A stretch of DNA of 64,000 bases, taken from positions 310,001 to 374,000 of the forward strand of contig JAEZGN010000022.1 in assembly GCA_023437305.1 (NCBI GenBank), written 5' to 3'. The translations under genes were made by a program, and so were the position numbers. The stretch comes from Bacteroidota bacterium (GTDB taxonomy: Bacteria > Bacteroidota > Bacteroidia > Bacteroidales > Dysgonomonadaceae). The notes under the pieces are model-generated. The model was given only the letters and a program-made list of their open reading frames with translations, did no database searches and was not told the origin of the DNA. Positions 8,060 to 16,063 of the stretch are shown here, in pieces (within the stretch, counting starts at the first letter, position 1; each line of letters opens with the position of its first letter).

Positions 8060-8629
8060 ATGTTAGAAGAAAAATTATATATAAAGAATATGGTTTGCAA
8101 TCGTTGCATAATGGTTGTGAAATCTGAACTTGAAAAGCTGGGAATCAATCCTGTATCTATTATATTAGGTGAAGTAACCTTGTCGGGAGGTTTAAGTCCT
8201 GAGCAGAAAGACACGTTGAGTGAAAATCTTGAAGACTTGGGTTTTGCCCTGATAGACGATAAAAGGGCCCGCCTGATAGAGCAAATCAAGAACGCAATTA
8301 TAGAACTAGTGCATTATAATAATAATGACCTGAAGGTGAATCTATCTGATTATATAAGCGATAAGCTTCATCACGATTATAACTATATCAGTAACCTCTT
8401 TTCCGAAATAGAAGGCACAACCATTGAAAAATACTTTATAGCACAAAGGATAGAGAGGGTAAAAGAGCTACTCGTATATGATGAATTGACATTGAATGAA
8501 ATTGCATTCAAATTAAATTATTCGAGTGTGGCACACTTGAGCTCTCAGTTCAAAAAAGTAACGGGACTCACACCCAGTTACTTCAAACAGATCAAAACCA
8601 ACAAACGTAAACCATTGGATGAGGTGTAA
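8060..8629 (+). CDS. AraC-type regulator with N-terminal heavy-metal-associated domain (copper-responsive candidate)
   Basis: A 189-residue fusion. Residues about 3-72 form an HMA-like domain with the metal-binding signature MVCNRC (Cys13 and Cys16). Residues about 75-185 are an AraC/XylS-type double helix-turn-helix, with IEKYFIAQRIERVKELL, LTLNEIAFKLNYSSVAHLSSQF and the closing KKVTGLTPSYFK. There is no separate sugar-type sensor domain, so the HMA domain is probably the sensor and may take Cu(I) from the chaperone. It is followed directly by copA and a CopZ-like gene on the same strand, which makes a copper role likely. The ATG at 8060 has GAGGCGG just upstream. Confidence 0.88.
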   Translation: MLEEKLYIKNMVCNRCIMVVKSELEKLGINPVSIILGEVTLSGGLSPEQKDTLSENLEDLGFALIDDKRARLIEQIKNAIIELVHYNNNDLKVNLSDYISDKLHHDYNYISNLFSEIEGTTIEKYFIAQRIERVKELLVYDELTLNEIAFKLNYSSVAHLSSQFKKVTGLTPSYFKQIKTNKRKPLDEV

Positions 8630-8649
8630 ATCTCATAAACTTTTCAAAG

Positions 8650-8689
8650 AATAGTATAACAGCCTTCCAAACTATTGTTTCCATATTTG
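8650..8689 (+). promoter_or_regulatory. copA promoter with AACTATT/AATAGT dyad
   Basis: CATATTTG at 8682-8689 is one base from TAnnTTTG. Just upstream, AATAGT (8650-8655) and ACTATT (8671-8676) form an inverted pair matching the half-sites at the regulator promoter. This suggests the HMA-AraC protein also controls copA. Confidence 0.45.
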
Positions 8690-8710
8690 CATCATAAAAA
8701 GAATACAATT

Positions 8711-10924
8711 ATGAAAACAGATAATAGAGTAAAAAAAACATTCCCTGTGCTGCAAATGAGTTGTGCTTCGTGTGCTATTAGTGCCGAAAGCATAGTAAAA
8801 GGGCTGGATGGTATAAGCAATGCTTCTGTCAATTTTGCTACAGCAACCCTAAGCGTAGAATACCAACCCGAAGTAATTACTCCTGAACAGATACGCGCAG
8901 CCGTTCAGGATGGCGGATATGACTTGTTAATAGAGGATGACAAAGATACTGCGGCAGATACATTGGAAGATATACATAAAAAGAAGTTTAATGTCCTGAA
9001 AAGAAAGACAATCTTTGCAGCTATATTCTCTCTGCCTGTTGTTATTATCGGTATGTTTCTGATGGATATTTCGTATGCCAATGAGATAATGTGGGTGCTT
9101 TCCACTCCTGTTATATTCTGGCTCGGAAGGGATTTCTTTATCAACGCATGGAAGCAGGCGAAACATCGTTCGGCTAATATGGATACATTGGTTGCTCTGA
9201 GCACGAGTGTAGCATATCTGTTTAGTGTCTTCAATACCTTATTTCCTCAATTTTGGCTAGATCGAGGAGTCCACCCACATGTTTATTTTGAGGCAGCCTG
9301 TGTTATTATAGCATTTATCTTGCTTGGACGATTGCTGGAAGAGAAAGCCAAAGGGAACACTTCTTCATCGATAAAGAAACTGATCGGGCTGCAACCTAAA
9401 ACTGTTACTATATCCGATAATGGAAATTATATAGAACTTCCTATAGAACACGTAAACATTGGCAATATAATAGTAGTGAAACCCGGTGAAAAAGTTGCTG
9501 TTGATGGAGTTGTCATAGAAGGTTCCTCATATGTTGATGAAAGTATGCTTAGTGGCGAACCTATACCTGTATTAAAAAAAGAAGGTGAGAAGGTTTATGC
9601 CGGAACAATAAATCAGAAAGGAGCTTTTTTGTTCCAAGCCGAAAAAGTTGGAGCAGATACAATGCTCGCTCAAATTATCAGGATGGTACAAGATGCTCAA
9701 GGTAGTAAAGCTCCTGTACAAAAACTTGTCGATAAAATAGCTGGTATATTCGTTCCCATAGTCATGTCTATCGCGGTTCTTTCTCTTGTTATTTGGCTTA
9801 TATATGGAGGCTCTGCTGGCATTACTCATGGTATTCTGGCATTAGTTACTGTACTGATAATTGCATGTCCTTGTGCTTTGGGGCTGGCTACACCTACAGC
9901 TATTATGGTGGGAATAGGAAAAGGAGCTGAAAAAGGCATATTGATAAAGGATGCCGAAAGCCTTGAGTTAGCAAAAAAAGTAAATACTGTAGTCTTAGAT
10001 AAAACCGGAACCATAACAGAAGGTAAACCCATTGTTACTGATATTTATTGGTTGAATGATGATGATCGTAAAAAAGATGTTTTGTATAGCCTAGAGAAGC
10101 AATCAGAACATCCTTTGGCTGATGCTGTAACCAATTACTTGATTGGTATTGTTTCTGTACCTGTTTTGGACTTTGAAAGCATTACAGGAAAAGGTGTTCT
10201 TGGGGTTGTTGATGGAGTAAAGTATTTTGTTGGAAATAAGAAATTCCTCGATGAAAACGGCGTAATTGTCGATAAGTATTTACTTGAAAAGATGGAGAAA
10301 TCGAGTTTGGCTTCCAAAACTATGATTTGGTTTTCTGATAGTAACAAGGCTATAGCTTTAATTGCAATTACCGATGAAGTAAAGGCCACATCTTTATCGG
10401 CTATACAGCAGCTTCAATCTTCGGGGATAGAAGTGTATATGCTAACCGGAGATAATCATGCCACAGCAAAAGAAATAGCCTCAAAAGTAGGTATAAATCA
10501 TTTTAAGGCAGAAGTCTTACCTCAGGATAAAGCTATCTTTGTGAAGCAGTTACAATCAGAAGGTAAAGTTGTGGCTATGGTTGGCGACGGCATAAATGAT
10601 AGTACTGCATTGGCACAGGCAGATTTGAGTATTGCAATGGGAAAGGGGAGTGATATAGCAATAGATGTGGCTAAAATGACTATTATCTCTTCGGATCTGA
10701 CAAAAATATCTGAGGCTATAAAACTATCTAAGCAAACAGTAGCTACAATTCGTCAAAATCTGTTTTGGGCGTTTATATACAACTTAATAGGCATTCCTTT
10801 GGCTGCCGGAGTTCTGTACCCAATAAATGGATTCTTATTAAATCCTATGATAGCCGGAGCTGCAATGGCATTGAGTAGTGTAAGTGTTGTAAGTAATAGT
10901 TTGAGATTGAAATGGAATAAATAA
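8711..10924 (+). CDS. copA: Copper-exporting P1B-type ATPase
   Basis: Pumps Cu(I) out of the cytoplasm using ATP. The ATG at 8711 gives 737 residues. One N-terminal HMA domain carries MSCASC (Cys18, Cys21). The transmembrane metal site CPC is at residues 386-388 (ACPCALGLATPT), the phosphorylated aspartate is Asp430 in DKTGT, the P1B-specific SEHP motif lies in the nucleotide domain, and VGDGIND closes the P-domain. CPC plus SEHP and the cysteine HMA domain indicate the Cu(I)/Ag(I) class. An in-frame TTG 36 bases upstream was rejected because the -7 box overlaps that region. It sits between its likely regulator and a chaperone gene. Confidence 0.94.
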   Translation: MKTDNRVKKTFPVLQMSCASCAISAESIVKGLDGISNASVNFATATLSVEYQPEVITPEQIRAAVQDGGYDLLIEDDKDTAADTLEDIHKKKFNVLKRKTIFAAIFSLPVVIIGMFLMDISYANEIMWVLSTPVIFWLGRDFFINAWKQAKHRSANMDTLVALSTSVAYLFSVFNTLFPQFWLDRGVHPHVYFEAACVIIAFILLGRLLEEKAKGNTSSSIKKLIGLQPKTVTISDNGNYIELPIEHVNIGNIIVVKPGEKVAVDGVVIEGSSYVDESMLSGEPIPVLKKEGEKVYAGTINQKGAFLFQAEKVGADTMLAQIIRMVQDAQGSKAPVQKLVDKIAGIFVPIVMSIAVLSLVIWLIYGGSAGITHGILALVTVLIIACPCALGLATPTAIMVGIGKGAEKGILIKDAESLELAKKVNTVVLDKTGTITEGKPIVTDIYWLNDDDRKKDVLYSLEKQSEHPLADAVTNYLIGIVSVPVLDFESITGKGVLGVVDGVKYFVGNKKFLDENGVIVDKYLLEKMEKSSLASKTMIWFSDSNKAIALIAITDEVKATSLSAIQQLQSSGIEVYMLTGDNHATAKEIASKVGINHFKAEVLPQDKAIFVKQLQSEGKVVAMVGDGINDSTALAQADLSIAMGKGSDIAIDVAKMTIISSDLTKISEAIKLSKQTVATIRQNLFWAFIYNLIGIPLAAGVLYPINGFLLNPMIAGAAMALSSVSVVSNSLRLKWNK

Positions 10925-10943
10925 TAACTTATAGATTATAATT

Positions 10944-11162
10944 ATGGAAAAGAACGTTTTAAAATTCAAAACAAGTATCAATTGTGGTGGATGTATAGCT
11001 AAAGTGACTCCTTACCTAAATTCTGTGGAAGGAATAGACAAATGGGAAGTCGATACAGCTGATAAAAATAAAGTATTATCTATAATCTCAGAAAGGGTTG
11101 TAGAATCAGATGTAGTTAAGGCTGTTCAGCAAGCTGGTTTTAAAATAGAAAAGATCAGTTAA
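10944..11162 (+). CDS. copZ: CopZ-like copper chaperone (single HMA domain)
   Basis: A 72-residue single-domain protein with the HMA metal-binding motif INCGGC (Cys14 and Cys17) in a beta-alpha-beta pattern, ending with VVKAVQQAGFKIEKI, as expected of the last helix and strand. It probably carries Cu(I) to CopA and possibly to the HMA-AraC regulator. The motif CGGC differs from the common MxCxxC in lacking the preceding methionine, so metal preference is less sure. It is 19 bases after copA and ends the operon at a hairpin. Confidence 0.85.
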   Translation: MEKNVLKFKTSINCGGCIAKVTPYLNSVEGIDKWEVDTADKNKVLSIISERVVESDVVKAVQQAGFKIEKIS

Positions 11163-11173
11163 ATAAAAAAAAT

Positions 11174-11206
11174 AAAAGTCTGTCATTACCACAACGATAG
11201 ACTTTT
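11174..11206. terminator. Bidirectional terminator between copZ-like and DUF3244 genes
   Basis: An 11-bp stem (11174-11184 with 11196-11206, one G-T pair) with arms AAAAGTCTGTC and GATAGACTTTT. The run of A residues on its left gives a U-tract for the minus strand; on the plus strand it is followed by TTTTACAATAATTT. Confidence 0.65.
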
Positions 11207-11235
11207 ACAATAATTTAATTGAATGAAAATAAGTA

Positions 11236-11295
11236 ACCGTAGTGCAAGCTGTAAATAAGAAGTATTGAAAAGCAAAATAATTGCCGCACTACGGT
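11236..11295. repeat. Long-range inverted repeat, 10-bp arms
   Basis: ACCGTAGTGC at 11236-11245 pairs perfectly with GCACTACGGT at 11286-11295 across 40 bases. The arms are GC-richer than the surroundings. It lies in the gap between convergent genes and has no assigned role. Confidence 0.55.
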
Positions 11296-11336
11296 AATGA
11301 AAATCAGAAAAACCACTCTATATTTTTATGCTAACT

Positions 11337-11717
11337 TTATAAAATAAAACTAGCTGTTGCAGACTTTTTGTATGTAATGTTATTCAATACAATTTTATAG
11401 GTTCCTGATGCCCAGGTTGCCATGTCAATCGACAATACTTTACCTCCATATTTAATAACAGTCTTAGTATATACTAATGTGTTTGCAGCATTATATACTT
11501 CTATCTTAAATTCGCTCTTAGTATAAAAGTACAAATCCAGATTAGTCCCTTCAAGATAAATATCTATTGGTTCCACATCAGTGGTCTTAGTCATACCCTC
11601 ATCGGCAATGTCACCTTTTATTTGTATTTTGTTATCGTTGGTGGCATTTGTGTCAGCGTTTATAGTTGCTGGCAGTAAAAGAAAAATAAATGATAGAAGA
11701 TAAAGATATTTTTTCAT
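11337..11717 (-). CDS. Secreted DUF3244-type small beta-sandwich protein
   Basis: A 126-residue exported protein. The start at 11717 was chosen because MKKYLYLLSFIFLLLPATINA is a clean signal peptide; a longer frame would place extra residues before it. The mature part, with YFYTKSEFKIEVYNAANTLVYT, LSIDMATWASGTYKIVL and a terminal YKKSATASFIL strand, matches the DUF3244 family common in gut and oral Bacteroidota. These resemble C-terminal sorting or adhesion domains, but their function is unknown. It is transcribed alone, toward the bidirectional terminator. Confidence 0.75.
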   Translation of the reverse strand: MKKYLYLLSFIFLLLPATINADTNATNDNKIQIKGDIADEGMTKTTDVEPIDIYLEGTNLDLYFYTKSEFKIEVYNAANTLVYTKTVIKYGGKVLSIDMATWASGTYKIVLNNITYKKSATASFIL

Positions 11718-11884
11718 AACGTGCATTAATTTATTGTTTGTAATTCCAGACACTAAATTACGCAAGATATGTTATGTTTGTGCTATATATATAGGTGGAT
11801 ATGACTTTTTTTGACTGCTGTTTTTAGTTAAGTTGTTCTTTGATAGTCTTTTATTTATATTTTGAATGACCCTAAATATGACTT

Positions 11885-13591
11885 TTATTTTGACTTATTT
11901 TGCCGTGAAGCCATCTCATTTTGGCTCTTTGCAACGTTACTATCCAAGTAATCGACTATATTTCCATAATCTTTTACTCCAATTTTCTTTCTTATGGAAG
12001 ATCTTTTCGAAGTAATGGTATTAATGCTTTGCTCCATAATAATGCTTATTTCCGCATTCGTAAAATCCGAATATATAAGACAACATATTCTAAATTCAGA
12101 TTCGTCTAATTGAGGAAAAGCTTCTCTAAGTGAATCGAAGAATCCATCGTGTAGCTCATTCATTGTTTGATATAGCAAATCCCAATCAAGACTGGCTTGA
12201 TTATATACAATTTCATTAAACTTCTTAAGTAATTTTTCGCCGTGCTTCTTTTCATCTTCACGCAAGAATCCTTCGAGTAGAGCTGATTTCTTTAAGATAT
12301 CGAAGTGATGTAATAATTTATTCCTGAACGAATCTTCTTTTTTATCATAACTTTTAGCCATTTGGTTCAATTGGCTTATTTTTTGTTCGGCTTCTAATAA
12401 TTCTCGACCATTTTTCTGTGTTTTATAATAAAAGAAAAATCCTATTATCAGCGTCGTTAGTCCAAGCCCCAATAATATGATAAACAAAAATTGTCTTTGT
12501 ATTAACAGACGATTATTTGTGTTTTTTACTAACTCATAATCATACTTTTTCTGTATATCGAGAATGGCCTGATTTTCATTCTTTTCATAGATGTTGTATA
12601 GATTATTAATACAATCTTTGTTATAGTCTAAGGCTCGTCTGTAATTGTTTTTTTCTTCTTCTATCTTTGATAAAGATTCGTATATTCTCGAGGTTAAAAA
12701 CGGGTCATTACTCTCTTTTAGATATTCTAGAGATCTTTCAAAATAGAAAATAGCTGAATCACTTTTGTTTTCACTATAAAGAACTTGAGCAAGAGAAGAA
12801 TATATTTTAGCTCTGGTAAAGTTACTGTTAGCGAAAGGAACTGCTTTATTTAGATATTCTTTTGATTTAGCAAAATTTCCTTCTCTTTTAAATATCAATC
12901 CTAGATTATGTCTTATGTTTGATTGACAAATGGAATCGCCTGTAATATCGGCAATCTCAAGTCCTTTTTGATAATAATAAAAAGCACTATCATTTTCTTT
13001 TTTCAACAAAAAGCTGTTTCCTATATCTCTCAGCGAAAAAGCTTCATTCTTATAATTCTCAGCTTTTTCAAAATAGTTGGCAGCTCTTTTAAATCGGATA
13101 AGAGATTCGTCTTCCAACAGTTCATTGTAATACAAATATCCTATGTGCGATTGAATTAACCCCTTAATATTGAAATTGTTTATTGTTTGGTCGGCATAGG
13201 TCTCAGCCTCCATATAGGCTCCCATTGCCTCTTTATTTTTTTTCTGATCTTTTAGAACTCTCCCTGTGTAAAAACAGGCAAGAGTACCGTTAACCATATC
13301 ATTTCGTTTTATATAATAATCTTTCACCTTGAAGATTATCGTATCCTTCGAAATGTCTTTGTTGCTTTTATCTCTAGCCTGAATCCTAAGGAGATTATAT
13401 TTATTGAATTTTTCTTTATTTAGATTTTCGGGATATAAAATAGAATCTAATAGAGCAAGAGCACTGTCCGGCTTATTATCTATAAGAGATTCTGCTTCAA
13501 AAATATACCTTTCAGCATTTTCTGATCCGGGGTTACATGCAAAACACGTAAGGGCTAAGATTAGAATAATAAATAATCTTATATATCTCAT
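11885..13591 (-). CDS. Membrane-spanning TPR sensor with C-terminal LuxR-like HTH
   Basis: A 568-residue one-piece signalling protein. The N-terminus has a signal peptide with a loose lipobox ending at Cys19 (CFAC). Residues about 25-350 are tetratricopeptide-like helical repeats, for example ALLDSIL, AFYYYQKGLEIA, YLNKAVPFA and AIFYFERSLEYL. A single transmembrane helix lies around 360-385 (FLFIILLGLGLTTLIIGFFFYY), followed by a coiled-coil-prone linker. The C-terminus has ESEFRICCLIYSDFTNAEISIIM, TITSKRSSIRKKIG, a LuxR/GerE-type HTH. It therefore reads a periplasmic signal and probably binds DNA at the membrane, without a kinase. It has its own promoter and no linked partner. Confidence 0.85.
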   Translation of the reverse strand: MRYIRLFIILILALTCFACNPGSENAERYIFEAESLIDNKPDSALALLDSILYPENLNKEKFNKYNLLRIQARDKSNKDISKDTIIFKVKDYYIKRNDMVNGTLACFYTGRVLKDQKKNKEAMGAYMEAETYADQTINNFNIKGLIQSHIGYLYYNELLEDESLIRFKRAANYFEKAENYKNEAFSLRDIGNSFLLKKENDSAFYYYQKGLEIADITGDSICQSNIRHNLGLIFKREGNFAKSKEYLNKAVPFANSNFTRAKIYSSLAQVLYSENKSDSAIFYFERSLEYLKESNDPFLTSRIYESLSKIEEEKNNYRRALDYNKDCINNLYNIYEKNENQAILDIQKKYDYELVKNTNNRLLIQRQFLFIILLGLGLTTLIIGFFFYYKTQKNGRELLEAEQKISQLNQMAKSYDKKEDSFRNKLLHHFDILKKSALLEGFLREDEKKHGEKLLKKFNEIVYNQASLDWDLLYQTMNELHDGFFDSLREAFPQLDESEFRICCLIYSDFTNAEISIIMEQSINTITSKRSSIRKKIGVKDYGNIVDYLDSNVAKSQNEMASRQNKSK

Positions 13592-13634
13592 AATTCGTAA
13601 ACTTCAATGTGAAAACTGTATACTTCTTTATATA

Positions 13635-13668
13635 CAAAGTTACTTTTTATATTTTTTAATCTAACAAA
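13635..13668 (-). promoter_or_regulatory. Promoter of the TPR-HTH regulator
   Basis: On the minus strand TAACTTTG (13635-13642) matches TAnnTTTG, with TTTG (13665-13668) 22 bases upstream. Transcription would begin about 37 bases before the ATG. Confidence 0.55.
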
Positions 13669-13737
13669 TGTTTGTTCTAAAATAGTTAAATTTTCGTTGT
13701 GTACATCAATAAAGATAGAATTAAATAGACCAAAAGA

Positions 13738-13771
13738 AAAAGGTTATTACCAATTAAGATAATAACCTTTT
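13738..13771. terminator. Terminator after the S9 peptidase gene
   Basis: A perfect 12-bp stem (13738-13749 with 13760-13771, AAAAGGTTATTA/TAATAACCTTTT) and a 10-base loop. It lies just after the stop of the minus-strand peptidase gene, and its A-rich outer arm gives the U-tract on that strand. Confidence 0.8.
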
Positions 13772-13789
13772 ATATGAAGCGCTAAATTT

Positions 13790-15886
13790 CTATTTTAGGT
13801 ATGTGTCAAACCAACGGAAGAACTCTCTTTGGAACAGAACTCCGTTTTGAGGTTGAGATATCCAGTGGTTCTCGTTTGGATAAATCAGCATTCGTGCCGG
13901 AATGCCTTTTAGTTTAGCTGCATTGAATGCCATCATACCTTGAGATGCAAGAATTCGGTAGTCAAGTTCGCCATGAGTGATCATAATAGGAGTATCCCAC
14001 TTGTCTACAAATTTATGAGGAGAGTTAGCATACGACCGTTGAGCAATAGAATTGCTTCTATCCCAGAATGAACCGCCTAAATCCCAATTAGCAAACCACA
14101 TTTCTTCAGTTTCAAGATATTGTGCCTCCAAGTTGAAAATTCCTGCATGCGCAAGGAATGCCTTGAAGCGTTTATTGTGATTTCCGGCTAACCAATATAC
14201 CGAGAACCCACCATAACTAGCTCCTGTACATCCTAATTTGTCTGCATTTACATAAGGCTCTTTTGCTAAAGCATCAATTGCAGAAAGATAATCCTTCATA
14301 TTTTGGCCACCATAGTCTTTACTGATTTGCTCCAGCCATTCTTGGCCAAAGCCGGGTAAACCTCTACGGTTAGGCGCTACAATGATATATCCGTTAGCTG
14401 CCATCATTTGTAAATTCCAACGATAAGACCAAAACTGGCTCACTGTACTTTGTGGCCCTCCCTGACAGTATAATATTGCAGGGTATTTCTTATTTGGATC
14501 AAAGTTTGGAGGATAAACAACCCATGTCAGCATTTTCTTACCATCGGTAGTAGCTATCCAGCGTTCCTCTACTTTGCCCATTGTTAACTGGCTGAGTATA
14601 TCTTTGTTTTCGAAACTAAGTTCAGTAGCTTCTCCTGTAGAAATATTTACAGAATATATTTCATTCGGTTTAGATAATGAGTGACGAAGTGCTATAAGTT
14701 TGTCTCCGGCTATCTCGAATGATTCATAATCGTGATCACCTTTGGTGATTTGTTTTATTTCTTTTGTGTGAATATAAGCCTGAAACAATTGTGTTTTAGC
14801 TTCAACACAAGAAACAAAATAAATACTTTGATTGTCATCACTCCACAAAAGGAAATCTGTATTATAATCGAATGCTTCGGTCACGTATGTCTTTTCTTTT
14901 GTAGCTAGATTCATGACAAACATTCTGTTTTTGTCCGACTCATAGCCTTCACGTTCCATACTTTGCCAAGCAATATATTTTCCATCGGGAGAGAATACAG
15001 GGTTTATATCATACCCCATCATACCCTCTGTGAGGTTTACTGTCTGCTTACTTTCTATATTGTATAGATAAATGTCTGAATTGGTAGACAAAGCGTATTC
15101 CAATCCTTTTTTCTTGCGGCATGTATATGCTATGGATTTACTATCCGGACTCCAAGCCAACTGCTCGGTACCTCCAAACGGAAGCATTGGACATTCGTAT
15201 GGCTCATCGCCAAGAATATCAATTCCATCTGATACTTTTTCTCCATCAAAATCAGCCACAAAGGTGTGAGGTATTTCTTCAACCCACTCAGACCAGTGTT
15301 TATACATCAGATCATCAATAATTCGTCCCGATGCTTTTGGCAAATCTTTGTAACGGTCAGTTGTACGCTCTCCGAACTTTATGTTTTTGATGTACATAAT
15401 TCTTTTTCCATCAGGAGAATACGAGAAGCCATTTACATCACCTTCTATCTTGCTTATTTGCTTACGGTCGCTACCATCAGGGTTCATTTCCCATATTTGA
15501 GAAGAACCACTTTCGCTACTCAAAAAGGCAATCTTACTACCACCTTTCACCCAAATAGCGTTGTTTTCGCTTTTAGGTGTTTGGGTAATTTGCTTTTTGT
15601 CAGAACCATCTACGTTCATCGTAAATAGTTCTTTGTTTGTTTTATTCTGCTCAATGCTTACATAAGTTACACCATACAATATCTTCGATTTGTCAGGTGA
15701 GACCTGAACATCAGATACACGTCCAAAACTATACAATACTTCGGGCGTCATTATTCCGTTTTCTACCTTTACGGAGGCTTTACCTATGATGGGCTCATCT
15801 TTTTCTGTATTTGCCTTCTTGTCGGCAGAGTTACATGCTGATAAGACTGCACCTAAAACTAATGCCATAATGGATTTATATTTCAT
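13790..15886 (-). CDS. S9-family prolyl oligopeptidase-like lipoprotein (dipeptidyl/acylaminoacyl peptidase)
   Basis: A 698-residue serine peptidase. The N-terminus is a lipoprotein signal with lipobox LSAC, so it is anchored in the envelope. The first two thirds form a beta-propeller with PD40/WD40-like blades (for example VSPDKSKILYGVTY, YSPDGKRIMYI, FSPDGKYIAWQS). The C-terminal alpha/beta-hydrolase domain holds the triad: Ser in GASYGG, Asp in HGELDYRI and His in ENHWISQ. It likely trims peptides in the periplasm, a common nutrient role in peptide-fermenting Bacteroidota. It is a single-gene unit with a good promoter and a hairpin terminator. Confidence 0.92.
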   Translation of the reverse strand: MKYKSIMALVLGAVLSACNSADKKANTEKDEPIIGKASVKVENGIMTPEVLYSFGRVSDVQVSPDKSKILYGVTYVSIEQNKTNKELFTMNVDGSDKKQITQTPKSENNAIWVKGGSKIAFLSSESGSSQIWEMNPDGSDRKQISKIEGDVNGFSYSPDGKRIMYIKNIKFGERTTDRYKDLPKASGRIIDDLMYKHWSEWVEEIPHTFVADFDGEKVSDGIDILGDEPYECPMLPFGGTEQLAWSPDSKSIAYTCRKKKGLEYALSTNSDIYLYNIESKQTVNLTEGMMGYDINPVFSPDGKYIAWQSMEREGYESDKNRMFVMNLATKEKTYVTEAFDYNTDFLLWSDDNQSIYFVSCVEAKTQLFQAYIHTKEIKQITKGDHDYESFEIAGDKLIALRHSLSKPNEIYSVNISTGEATELSFENKDILSQLTMGKVEERWIATTDGKKMLTWVVYPPNFDPNKKYPAILYCQGGPQSTVSQFWSYRWNLQMMAANGYIIVAPNRRGLPGFGQEWLEQISKDYGGQNMKDYLSAIDALAKEPYVNADKLGCTGASYGGFSVYWLAGNHNKRFKAFLAHAGIFNLEAQYLETEEMWFANWDLGGSFWDRSNSIAQRSYANSPHKFVDKWDTPIMITHGELDYRILASQGMMAFNAAKLKGIPARMLIYPNENHWISQPQNGVLFQREFFRWFDTYLK

Positions 15887-15908
15887 ATACTTATTTGTTT
15901 TATGGCTC

Positions 15909-15939
15909 CAAAGGTATCAGTTTTTTGTAATACATACAA
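15909..15939 (-). promoter_or_regulatory. Promoter of the S9 peptidase gene
   Basis: On the minus strand TTG (15937-15939), a 20-base spacer and TACCTTTG (15909-15916) give a full Bacteroidota-type promoter; the ATG follows about 22 bases later. Confidence 0.65.
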
Positions 15940-16004
15940 CTTTAATTGGTCTGTAGAAATCATATATTTATACTCAATTGCATAATTTTTTAGGACATTA
16001 AAAT

Positions 16005-16037
16005 AAGCATGGCGATTATTTTTTAATCGCCATGCTT
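16005..16037. terminator. Strong terminator after the DUF1080 gene
   Basis: A perfect 14-bp stem (16005-16018 with 16024-16037, AAGCATGGCGATTA/TAATCGCCATGCTT) and a 5-base loop, placed right after the stop of the minus-strand gene and followed there by TTATTTTAA. Confidence 0.85.
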
Positions 16038-16063
16038 TAAGTCTATATAAAATGTCTTTTTTA

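Noticed and set aside
15072..15628. Several plus-strand frames across the S9 peptidase gene
   Set aside because: They lie inside the propeller of a strongly supported minus-strand peptidase and show no motifs.
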